The notes below the pieces were generated by a model. It was not told the DNA's origin. It ran no database searches and saw only the letters and a program-made list of their open reading frames with translations. A program made the translations under genes and the position numbers. A stretch of DNA of 64,000 nt from Apostichopus japonicus (taxonomy: Eukaryota; Echinodermata; Holothuroidea; Aspidochirotida; Stichopodidae): assembly GCF_037975245.1 (NCBI RefSeq), contig NC_092574.1:9521713-9585712 (forward strand). The letters run 5' to 3'. Shown here in pieces: positions 50,101-59,294 of this stretch. Positions within the stretch are counted from its first letter, which is position 1. Each line of letters opens with the position of its first letter.

Positions 50101-53100
50101 TACATACCGTTACTAACATTAAAACTTAATTGTTATACGAAATGTCTTTTGTTATCTAAGTATTCCTTAAGGCCCGGTCACACTACAGCGATATTTTATC
50201 GGAATACAGTCCGATTTTTCCGATTTTAGGCCGAAGAGTGAGGTTTGTGGTAGTGAATGTAATGAATGCAGTGGAATATTCGAATACCTACTCTAAATCT
50301 GAGGGGTTCTGGAACGGACTACATTCTGAAGTGACGTCACATCGAAAAACGATAAAAATCGGAAGAGAAATCGGATAGCTATCCGATAAAAGGAAACGGA
50401 GTCAATATCAAAAGTTAGGAAAGGGCTATTCCACATCGGAATGGCTCAACAGATAGCAAATCAGGTCCTTTATCACTGTGGCTATAAGACCCGAACGAAA
50501 AATAGGCTGTTTCGATTCCTCCGGGAAATCGGATAGTATTCCGATAAAAAATCGGTATATTGTGACCGGGCCTTAACAAACCTTTTCTTTCATCCGGTCT
50601 TAATTTGCTTGTCCATGCACTGTAGTCTAGTTTCGTAGAGATGTGGGCACATAGTAGGTTACTTACTCTGTCAATCTTATTCCACAAGTTTTCTTCTTAA
50701 ATTGTCTTATAGTCTCCTCGGTCAAATCAATTATTTTTCCAGAATAATGTTCTACTATAGTCTATGATTTCATACTCATAATCTCATAGTATTTATTGTC
50801 AGTATTGATGTTTCTCACTATAGTGTTTTAACATTATCTCTATGTAATGTTTGATTGTTATGATTGATTGGGTAAACTGAAATGACATTGAGGACATTGA
50901 CAGCCAAGCAGACGCGTACGTTCCAACGGTTTCATATTTTAAGGAAAATCAACAAGAAGATTATAAAATTAAAGTAAAGCCTTTTTTGAATATTATGCAG
51001 TGATGAATATTACAGATATTACATTCAATCAGCTATATATCGAGCTAGAAACAATATACTGAGGTAGTGGGATTTCATGACCAGTTCCCCAGATGTTGTT
51101 ATACAATCCAACCTGGTATCCGAGAAGGAGTATATATACTGGTACGTAACTTACATTTGCCTGAGATGGAGATTGAATGAAGTATAGAGCACATTCCACA
51201 ATGTGAAAAAGGGGTCGCGGGATGGGGAGGGGAGGGGAGGGGTATGGGTGTTTCGTGAGGGCAGCGAAAAAAATAACGGTACTAAGGAAAGAGAAGGACA
51301 GCCGGACCGTCCCACAGAAATGCCTTCTCAATCATACATACTAAAAACTCTTGTGGTGTTGCACAATATCTTCTTAAGCAATTAATTGAAACAGATAAAA
51401 ATTTAATGCAAAAAGCAATCAAAATTAAGCAATGTTTTACTAACTGTCCTGATGTTCGGATTCGGGTGAACCTTCGAGTTTTTGAAGAGGTTGTAGTTAC
51501 AGAATGTGACGGCAGGAAAATGAAGACTTTCCACATAGCTGACAGTTACCACGGTCGAAACAGGGTAGTCTAAATATTTGTTCAGTCCCGCCACGAGACC
51601 ATGGCCCAGCCAGACAGATAAACATATGAGCAGAATGAACCAAAATATCCTGAAATGGAAGAAACAATTTATAAATCTGCGAATGTGGAGACAGATATAA
51701 GAATCATTTCCTTACCGCTACCCATAAAATTCTAAGGCCTAATATCCTGAAAAGATTTGTAAGTAATTTAACTGAATACTGAATGATTGACTGATATTGA
51801 TTGCCTACTGACTGAAAATCTCTAGTAAACAACAACACCAACAGCAGCACAAACACATTTATTTAAACACGTGACATGGAGGAAGTATACTATCAGATTC
51901 TATCTGAAGACTTTGTTCCCAATTCGATAGCTTTGTTTTGTCCGGCCCTAAATATCCCCAATCGCATTTTACATTTTGACCAATGGTGATTAATAACCAA
52001 GAGCATTTAATAGAAAAAAAATCGTCTAACATATCGATTAGTTATTTAAACAATAGGAACAGTTATAGCTTTGTAAGTTCGAGCATCGAATTATAAACAA
52101 ACAAATCGATCAAACTATTGGGCTGATTTAGAAAATTCACGTCATTATATCACCGTATCACCTAGACACCCTATTGCATAGACAGTTTGCGCCGGCAAAT
52201 AGTAACTCGGAAATGTTGAAAGTTCAAATCATTTCTATCTCGTTATTTGAAATAAAACACGCAATATAAAGGAGAAGTTAAACCCAATCAGCATCATTGT
52301 TCGATTTGAATAGAAATAACTATCACGAACATCTTCACCGAAAGAACTAGAAACATCTCATCTCATTTTGGGAGATGTCACATTTTTAATGATTCTTCAC
52401 ACAAAACGCTAAACACTTGAGCAAATCTATAAATTAATGATAACACCATCCAGTCACATGTGCTCTTATTTGATATGTTCGTATGTAGGCTATTGATTGC
52501 AATATTTATTTTCTGCAATGGACATGGTTTTTGAAAGGATGGATCTAAAATATTGAAACACTTAAAGATGTCATTATGACTGCATTTGCGTTCAATGTGA
52601 ACATTGTTAAAATCTGTTAGCATTATTACCATGAAAATGTAGGCCAAAGAGAAAACAAATGGCAAGAAGGTAGTTCCCAGTTCCTAGTGGCTTTATGACT
52701 CCATACTTTTCTCTATAGCTGTTGAACCGATTCGCCCATGACAGAGAGCTTATACGCTAAATCAGCTTAATAAGCTAAGCTACTAAATACGATGGTTGAG
52801 TTTGTATCCCCGTTTAGCTTCATTCTGATAAATTTCAAGAAAAATGTAAAAAAGCAGAAGCTTATCATAACAAGTCAACAAAGAGAGTGGTTTTGTATTT
52901 ACCTTCTAAAGGGAATGAAATTCCGGGTGGTGACGTATCTTATTCCGTGAAGAGTTGTTGTAGAACCAAATCTTTCAATTTCCGAAGAGCACGAACACTG
53001 ATACGATTCCTGTCTTTCGATCTTAAATGAATCTGTAGTTTTTCTTTCTTCCGGAAGCCAATAACCAACATCTGAAGATCTGGACCCCCTCGGTGGTTCT

Positions 53101-53120
53101 CTGGCCGTTCCATTTCCCAT
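37140..53120 (-). CDS. DEG/ENaC family sodium channel subunit (12 exons)
   Basis: Minus-strand exons: 53120-52903, 51649-51445, 47192-46989, 43388-43245, 42711-42609, 42555-42522, 42408-42342, 40580-40496, 39353-39297, 38957-38807, 38365-38274, 37264-37140. All phases match and the total is 1485 nt, 494 residues, near the usual family length. Visible: the gating HG motif in TTTLHGIRY (58-59), TM1 (about 74-95, IFWFILLICLSVWLGHGL), finger and palm segments (ECKWNTGQVCSAENFTTV, CHTFNSRQ, GLRIRL), Cys-rich motifs (RFECQVDFVVQKCGCRDYRF and CTCPVPC), then pre-TM2 SYDGLDLQSDIGAYMG and TM2 with the GAS selectivity filter (VCGASVITIVEFID). It should form trimeric amiloride-type cation channels at the plasma membrane; gating (peptide, proton or mechanical) cannot be told. 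SDIGG is SDIGA here. Splice sites were picked by eye; the exon at 42555-42522 is least certain. Confidence 0.88.
37333..37387 (+). repeat. (TA)n microsatellite
   Basis: A TA dinucleotide array with one CATATATATA interruption. It lies immediately 3' (minus-strand sense) of a SINE tail. Confidence 0.9.
37388..37436 (-). mobile_element. tRNA-derived SINE tail, copy 2
   Basis: On the minus strand this reads GTTCGAATCCCGGTAGAGGC, then TAGAATTTTGTTTTCACTG, and runs into the TA array. It matches the tail of the SINE at 22593 across the B box, the GGAGGCT-like block and TTTTCACTG. The upstream A-box half is not recognisable, so the copy is truncated. Confidence 0.6.
38525..38745 (-). mobile_element. 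Possible Penelope-like or LINE 3' fragment
   Basis: On the minus strand it contains CTCTGAAGAAGATACTGC, then GGATCGAAACTTCAGGCCC. The block CTGAAGA...GAAAC...CAGGCC recurs at 3' ends of Penelope-like and some LINE elements. It sits in the DEG/ENaC intron between 38807 and 38365. The assignment rests on memory of motif style. Confidence 0.35.
41072..41151 (+). repeat. (AT)n(TG)n compound microsatellite
   Basis: About 29 AT units are followed directly by about 11 TG units, in the DEG/ENaC intron between 42342 and 40580. Confidence 0.95.
46454..46821. mobile_element. hAT-type MITE with 8-bp target duplication
   Basis: Terminal inverted repeats are CAGTGGCGTAGGAA (left) and CAAGGGCGTAGGAA (right, inverted), 12 of 14 matching. 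The flanks are a perfect 8-bp direct repeat CTAAGCTT at 46446-46453 and 46822-46829. The CA...TG ends and 8-bp duplication are the hAT hallmark. The 368-bp interior is G/C-tract rich and non-coding. It lies in a DEG/ENaC intron. Confidence 0.85.
47348..47500 (+). repeat. Tandem repeat, ~24 bp unit (ATGCCATTGTTTAATATAAC)
   Basis: About six units of ATGCCATTGTTTAATATAAC plus AAT occur in a row. The middle copies are nearly identical and the outer ones diverged. Confidence 0.85.
47878..48006. repeat. Long imperfect inverted repeat (foldback hairpin)
   Basis: The left arm (about 47878-47930) contains CAAATAATGAATG, GTGCAATAGTGCA and ATTTCATGAGTTGA. The right arm (about 47953-48006) carries the reverse complement of the same blocks in mirrored order. 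Arms are about 50 bases with few mismatches and a loop of about 20 bases. This could be a foldback MITE or give a hairpin transcript; no target duplication was seen. Confidence 0.75.
48257..48627. mobile_element. hAT (Charlie-like) MITE with 8-bp target duplication
   Basis: The left terminus reads CATGGGTGGGCAACC and the right inverted terminus CAGGGGTGAGCAACC. The flanks are a perfect 8-bp repeat ATCTAAGT at 48249-48256 and 48628-48635. Inside the left end is GGTCCGCGGACCACATGCGG. The GGGTGGGCAA...GGTCCGCGGACC head closely resembles vertebrate hAT-Charlie families, from memory. It is non-autonomous (371 bp). Confidence 0.85.
49800..50690 (+). mobile_element. LINE-like 3' coding-end fragment, copy 2, interrupted
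   Basis: This is colinear with the copy at 34085-34695: GTATTCTCGACCAACTGAGA, later LGIPVKRLNST and GPKIWNPLNDRFK, and finally GTTTCGTAGAGATGTGGGCA. Homology breaks at 50167 and resumes at 50577, exactly at the ends of the inserted 50171-50572 element. It lies antisense in a DEG/ENaC intron. Confidence 0.6.
50171..50572. mobile_element. TTAA-flanked MITE with ~37-bp inverted repeats
   Basis: The left end GGCCCGGTCACACTACAGCG continues through ATTTTATCGGAATAC. The right end, inverted, reads GGCCCGGTCACAATATACCG and again reaches TTTTATCGGAATAC. Both flanks are TTAA (50167-50170 and 50573-50576), as with piggyBac-like transposition. The 402-bp interior does not code. It is inserted into the LINE fragment. 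Confidence 0.85.
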
Positions 53121-55923
53121 TCTGTTTCTATAGTAACTCTGATATTTAGACTAACAACACCGTATATATGTTAGCCGACCAAACGTTGCCTTAAAAAAAT
53201 TGTCGCAAAGATATCTTCCGATTCTCGAAGAATGAACCAATGTATAGACTCCTATCAGTCGTTTGGACTGTGCACGTCTTGAAATGATCTCTTTTTAAAT
53301 ATCCATTATCATGGAATCATCCAACCGTCTGTAATGTTGAAATATCTCGATTGAATCTACGAAGAGCCATCTGTTAATTTTATTCTTATAATAAAAAGCC
53401 AAAAAATAAAAGTCGGATTTTTGTCGGTTCCAAGTTGTGTATACACTGACTCGAATAAACTTAAATACCCGTTGAGGATGAGAAGCCTCTGCAATATGGG
53501 CTAAAATAACACTTGCTAATAACAGAAGTCAGCCATGCGTACAAATTTCATAACACCATTGGTTTAACGCTGTAGCAGTTTATTGCGTGGACCTATAGTG
53601 GATAGAAAACTGTTTGATTTTCAATTATTACTGGAATAGAGCAAAAACAAAATTAAAGGTGGCATCAAAATTTAATCTCAACTGAATTGAAATGCCAATG
53701 TGACCATTTACAGTGAATGGAAAACGTTAGACGCCAGGGAATTCAACAAAATAAATTTACAATAATAGTTTATTTTATCATATTTCTGGCTTTTCCGTCG
53801 CACGCAATATTAAATCAAAAACGTTTAAGCTGAGTCAATTTTGTTCATGACTTGATTTTAGTTATTCTAAATCAAGTTGTGTGCATTAATTACGTCTCTA
53901 TCTAATCGTTTAATTCTTTCTGGACTAGTATTTTGACGAATATTATCATGAGTGAAAAAAACGTAACTATATCAAAATAAACCAAAATTTAGGACGATAT
54001 CGTAACATCATATCAGTTTGTCTTCTTCTGATAAGATGCAATCCTATTTCAAAGAGAGTGTCAAGAGGGAAAAAGAAAGTGTTAAAAAACTGCTTATCTA
54101 CTTTCAAAAGCCTGTGTTAAAAGTGAAAGGCATGACGTACGTGTCGATGTTGGCAGGATCTAAAGACATAAGATCAAAGACAAAAGGTAAGCAATCTTAA
54201 TTTAAATTTGTGTAATATTCGCCTGGATTAGGAAAATCTTTTGCAAAGTAACAACAAATATAAGAATATGTGGTGTCCCTTGATTTTAATTGAAAAAAAA
54301 AATGTAAAGTTCATTTTTGGTCATATACATGTCGCCTGAATTAGGTTAAACTGGCACAAAATGACCTAACACCAGTTCAAATTGACCTTCCATATGAAAT
54401 TTACTCCAGGGAATCAGTTGATGGATTTTCATGATCACAGAGTTGTCCATGCATAGCGTTATCTTGTTTATATTAGATCAAATTTTGCCAAGAACCAATT
54501 GCTCCTGGACCCTTAATCACATATTTAATTAGCAGCCTTTAATACACGCAACTACGGTCAAAAATTATGTTTTAGAAGTTCGTTCAATTGTCCTCAAATT
54601 ACCAACTAACATTGCTACATATCGTTATATAAGACATTTTCTTAGGTAATTTAAGGGGCGTCATAAATAAGTCTTTTAAATCATAAATGAAGCACCATAT
54701 GAAATTGAGTGTTCGTCAAAAAAAAAAAAAAAAAGGGGGGGGGGGGGTTGGAGACATTACTTTTACATCTGAGAATTTACCACAAAATGTCTGTATAAAA
54801 TTAACATACATTAATTCCAAAACACATTTAATTGCACGATATATATGCTCCACCAATATTGAAAGCGAGGGAACTCACGTGATCATGATTACCACAGGCA
54901 GCTGCTGTTTATTATTGAGTTACTGAATCCTCTACGAGTCGTACGGGTACTAAGTAATTTAGTTCACTTTACAGCCACCAGTAGCGCAGCCTCATCAATC
55001 ATTGTTCTAGGTTTGAGAACCGAGGGATCAGTTCACTGCCTACCCCCCCCCCCCCTTGCGCACGATACTGGGAAGAAGGCACCTCTTACCGTGGGGCACG
55101 TATTCCTTCACAAAGAAGAAAATCTACTTTAGACATTTTCTAGCAAATTATGGATAAGTTAGCGCGGCATTCAAATTATCAATGCACAGTTTCATATAGG
55201 TCTCCATCATATCATCCTTCAAGTAGACTAGTGCTTGAAGAATGTACATAGCTCATATATTGTTTGTCACGGTGGCCATGGGACATTGGAAAGGCCCTAA
55301 CAATAAATAAATAATAATACTGATTGCCGAGTCGAATTTTCGACTTATCTTTGTTGAAATTTCAACTATTTATCTGAGAATTGTGTGAGTATAATTTCGC
55401 AATAGCGATCCAAATAGCGATCCAACCTGTTTACTTGATATCTCATGTCGACATTTCAAGACACTTTCAACAATAAACTCGATATTTCAAGAAGTCGAAA
55501 TTTCGACCTTAACACGTACGCTATGTTACTTCCGTTGGCCCTTCAAGGACATCGTACCCGTACAACTAACAATTAACCTTCCTTTCGTCTGGGAGCGGAA
55601 GACCCCACACTTTTGCGGATTTCTGCCTCCCCCCCCCCCCCAATACCAAATACAATACAAACACTTTATGGAAGCTTACATGTTTAGCGTTATATAATTG
55701 AGATAATCTAACGGCTTACATCAAACACTGCAAATATGGAAGTCTCACTTTGATTATGATTGCCATTTTCTACTGAAAAATTACTTTTAGCCTACGTTAC
55801 CAATACATCTAAAAATATTGCTGGTAGGTATTTTAGTCCATGTACTACGGCTACTATAATAGTAGCCCTGTTCAACTGGTTTTGGTATTATTTAAGTTTA
55901 TTATTTACCTTGTTTAATCACTT
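53121..55923. other. Upstream region of the DEG/ENaC gene, no firm gene
   Basis: A frame at 54036-54187 (MQSYFKESVKREKESVKKLL) ends at a good donor (AAAAG/gtaagc) but has no recognised family and no partner exon. Homopolymer tracts lie at 54719-54747, 55045-55056 and 55629-55640. The DEG/ENaC promoter should lie near 53121-53400; no distinctive motif was seen. Confidence 0.45.
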
Positions 55924-55995
55924 GACTCCGTGGCGCAACGGTAGCGCGTCTGACTCCAGATCAGAAGGTTGCGTGTTCGAATCACGTCGGGGTCA
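55924..55995 (+). tRNA. tRNA-Trp (CCA)
   Basis: The 72-nt sequence folds into a full cloverleaf. The acceptor GACTCCG pairs with CGGGGTC (one T-G wobble), the D arm is GCGCAACGGTAGCGC, the anticodon arm TCTGACTCCAGATCAGA gives anticodon CCA, and the T arm is GCGTGTTCGAATCACGT. It is nearly identical to metazoan tRNA-Trp as I recall it, with no intron and no encoded CCA end. A T run at 56004-56008 can serve as the Pol III terminator. It is expected to be functional. Confidence 0.95.
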
Positions 55996-56003
55996 ACACC
56001 AGT

Positions 56004-56008
56004 GTTTT
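56004..56008 (+). terminator. Pol III T-run terminator after tRNA-Trp
   Basis: Five T residues lie nine bases past the discriminator base of the tRNA, a normal distance for Pol III termination. Confidence 0.55.
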
Positions 56009-56126
56009 TCCTTTTGGGCCTTTCCCCATTTTTAGAGTCTAGAAGCAATCGGCCGAAGTGTTCACCTTTAGCAGCAAAAGGCACGAATTCCAAGCATCAT
56101 AGGGTCAGGACAATATATAAAAATGT

Positions 56127-56264
56127 TTGTGAAAATTCGGGCAATATGCTGAGAATTTTTCGGGTACCTACTGAAAGAAAAATAATTTGCAATGTGTTTT
56201 TTCAATGGTTAACCTGATATCAAGCCCCCCCCCCCAAATCAAAATGGGCTCCTAAGCCTATGGA
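56127..56264 (-). repeat. Dispersed repeat copy (same family as 5776-6108)
   Basis: On the minus strand it reads TTAGGAGCCCATTTTGATTT, a G tract, AAAACACATTGCAAATTA, TTTCTTTCAGTAGGTACCCG and TTGCCCGAATTTTCACAAA. This is colinear with the copy at 5776-6108 but shorter in the middle. Confidence 0.55.
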
Positions 56265-57996
56265 GTCAACAAACCCTATAATAATTCGTTGATACGTGCC
56301 AAAGAAATGAATCCTAGCAAAAGGAAACATGTTAGGGCATGGACGTAGTTACACTTAACGGAGCACCCATGATGTACAAAGAAAAGTTTTGCCCAAAATG
56401 CCTCCCATGTTGCAGGAAATAAACAATAATAAAGAGTATTGTATTACGTTGTAGTATATATAGACGAACTTTCAGGGGAGAGATTGATAAGGGTCGATTA
56501 GCTTCCTTCAAACTGAAAAGAGGGCTTCATGATATTTCCTGCATTAAGTTAAATTATATTTTTCGGGGCACTCAAAGGGGGGGGGTGGGGAAACGATCGC
56601 TCTCGTTGCCCCCCTCCCCTGTGTTAGGGGCTAACTCTACTCACTTTCGAATTCCAAAAAAGGGTACTTGCAGATTACCACAAAAGAGCTATTTAGAAAA
56701 AGCAGATGAAGAACAAAATGACATAGGGCAGGTACTCAAGTTTTCCATCCCAAAAAGGGCATTTTTCATCTATGAAATGGGTTACCTTTTTGCAAAAGTT
56801 GAGGCGAGCAAGCTCCTCCTCCCCTCCCCCTCCCTTTGTATGCTGCCCCTGGATATTTTGCTCTTGTAGAGTACGGTAATGTATTGTACTGTGAATTAAA
56901 GATAAAAAGTTGTTATTGGTTATTTCCATTCCAATTCACAATCAAATAACACAAGAAAAGTCCATTGTATATGAAATATATATATATTTTCTCTCATTCG
57001 TCCAAATTCACTTTACGCTATAAGCTGCAAAGGCTGAGTAAATTTCCAATTCAAGGTTTTTGAACTTTACTCAGGCTAGGGGAGATATAACTAGGTAAGT
57101 TCTTCAGCAACCTCACCCTCACCTCTCCCTCCCCCTCGCCCCCCTTACCTATCACATTCATCCTGGAAATGAGTTTTAATAAGTCTATTCATAATAACAG
57201 GGTTTACTCTAATACTCTGTAAATCAACTAACAATCCATACACAATGAATATTACATTTGTTTCATTTTAAGAAAATAAAAAAAAGATGATACATACCTT
57301 TTCAAATATTTTAAACTTTTACTTATAGTATCAAACATAAACAGTAAAATCATGTCAGGTCCATGCATAGCAGAGAAACTATCTTACATTGCAAAGCCTG
57401 AACCCACTGGTTATGAATAACCTAAATCAGTGGTTCTCTTAGCCATAAAATGAAACTGTGTCACAAGCAAATTAATCTGCCATAGTGCTGTGTTTTAAAA
57501 TGCCAGTAATTTGGTAGTGGCATCCCAGTGCCACCCCCCCCATCCCCACTACTCCTATTATACCATAAGAGTCAATTAAGCAAAAAACTAAAAAATACTA
57601 AAAATGGTAAAACATTTATTTACATGATTGTTTATGATGAATACTGCAGCAGAAAATTCTTCCAAAAATATTGCTGGCCAAGCTGAGATCACTCGCATAA
57701 CAAAAACCAAATATCATAGTCAAAAGGGCAAAAGTGCTTCAATCGATGAAGATGACATCACAGACCCACTCACTGACATCTGTTTTTTATGAACAATTTA
57801 ATGTACCAGGCAATCTCGAATACATTATATGTTATTCCCTACACAATTGCCTTCCGATTGGCTACCATGATAAAATCACGGTTTGCTTCTTTCAGGAAGT
57901 GATCCATGTAAAATGGCAAATTGACTACGTAGCATTACATTGACTTTATTAAACAGTTCTTACATTATGGTAGAGAAATAAATACTTTTCAAGAAA

Positions 57997-58181
57997 AAGT
58001 CGCCCAGGAAAGAACCTGGGCACAAAAACCAAACTACCGAACGACTGATCCGCTCTCAACCCCAGTTTCTCCTTGCATCGGGAGTGTGACTGTGTGATCA
58101 TTGTCAGGAGTGCAACACCATTCCCCTCAAAAGGGAACAGATACTACACAAGATCTTAGCCAAAAGGCTGAGAAGGCCGAG
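57997..58181 (-). ncRNA. Divergent U2-like snRNA locus
   Basis: Read on the minus strand, 58175-58135 is nearly the U2 5' domain: CTTCTCAGCCTTTTGGCTAA then GATCTTGTGTAGTATCTGTTC, including the GTAGTA branch-site-recognition element. Relative to canonical U2, I see GG to AG in stem I and AAG to TTG before GTAG. After CTGTTC the sequence departs from U2: a TTCCC/GGGAA hairpin takes the place of stem-loop IIa. A Sm-like run (GGTTTTTGTG, 58031-58022) directly precedes a perfect 7-bp terminal hairpin GCCCAGG/CCTGGGC (58021-58002). Total length, about 185 nt, equals that of U2. It may be a U2 variant, a chimeric snRNA gene or a U2-headed retrocopy. Confidence 0.55.
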
Positions 58182-59294
58182 AAATAACTTGTTTAATTAA
58201 AATATACTGGACTGCACTGGTTAGAGGTGGCTACAATAACCATGCAACCTCAGTCTAAAGTTAGCTAAAACTTAAAGTCATACTGAATTATCAAAGACCA
58301 CCAAGTAGGCAATACAGAACATTAGAGGAAAACATTCATTTGTTCGACTCTGGTCCTCAAAAGCTTAATCCATCTCTTACTAAAAACATAAAAGCTAACT
58401 CTACCAAGTTTCTTCAGATATTTATTATATTTTGAAAAAGCATGTTGGCCAATAGTCTGTCACAGAGATAGTCACTGTGACAGCAACTACAACAAGGAAT
58501 GTTATTGTTTGTGTTTCGACAAAATATGATCCTCCCCCACCCCCCCCCCTCATTACAGCAAACTTTGACATGGAAGACCATTGTGTAATGCACTATTGCT
58601 GGATATGAAAAAGAATTTACAAAAAAATTAAAAACAGCGATGTAAGTAACCTTACAGCTTAAAATTCTCACAATTGATAAAAAAGAAAAGAACAAATTAA
58701 AGAAAAACAAAGAAAAGTATTGACAAAGTGCCCAATTAATTAACAGCTGTCTTGTTTTTCCGTGTACTGACATATAAACTAGATAAAAAAACGGTTTTCT
58801 AAAGAATCTTTCTAAATGTTTGACTTCTTGTCTGTTGGCAATAGTAGTCTTTGCATTTATATATGTAAAGCTTAATTTAGGGCAATCGTCCAGACTATGG
58901 TCTTGACTAACTGGTTTTTCAACAATATTATTTTATATATATGTTATCTATATATGAATGGATTAACATCCGATTTTCAAGGCTGTCAAGTTGTCTACAC
59001 TTGTAAATTGAGTAAGGAATTAAGACAACAATGAAAATGAAACACGAAGAAAACCAAGAAGTTAAAAATATAAGAATCAAGTTTGATGAAACTACATATC
59101 ATATAAAAAACTGGAATTTATCAATTGTCATTTAATGATCCGGACTTGGACTATTGTAAGTCAAGGGCGAAAATAAATTAAAAAAAAAAATCAAAAGTAG
59201 ATCATGTCAATATTTGTATAATTTAACTTCCCTACCATGATTTGAATTTCTGTGACACTGATAAATGATTATCTAGGGTTGCTTTCACAAGATC
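58182..59294. other. Intergenic, 3' flank of the ACSF2 gene
   Basis: AT-rich sequence with no recognised gene. A U2-type proximal promoter for the snRNA-like locus would lie just above 58181, but I cannot confirm a PSE. Confidence 0.45.

Larger units (their letters stand above)
55996..57996. other. Intergenic with repeats
   Basis: No gene was recognised between the tRNA and the U2-like locus. It holds a repeat copy (56127-56264) and G/C tracts at 56225-56235 and 56576-56588. Confidence 0.5.

Noticed and set aside
54036..54187. First-exon-like frame ending at gtaagc
   Set aside because: Lys/Ser-rich with no family, no second exon found and no promoter evidence; kept only as a note in the spacer entry.
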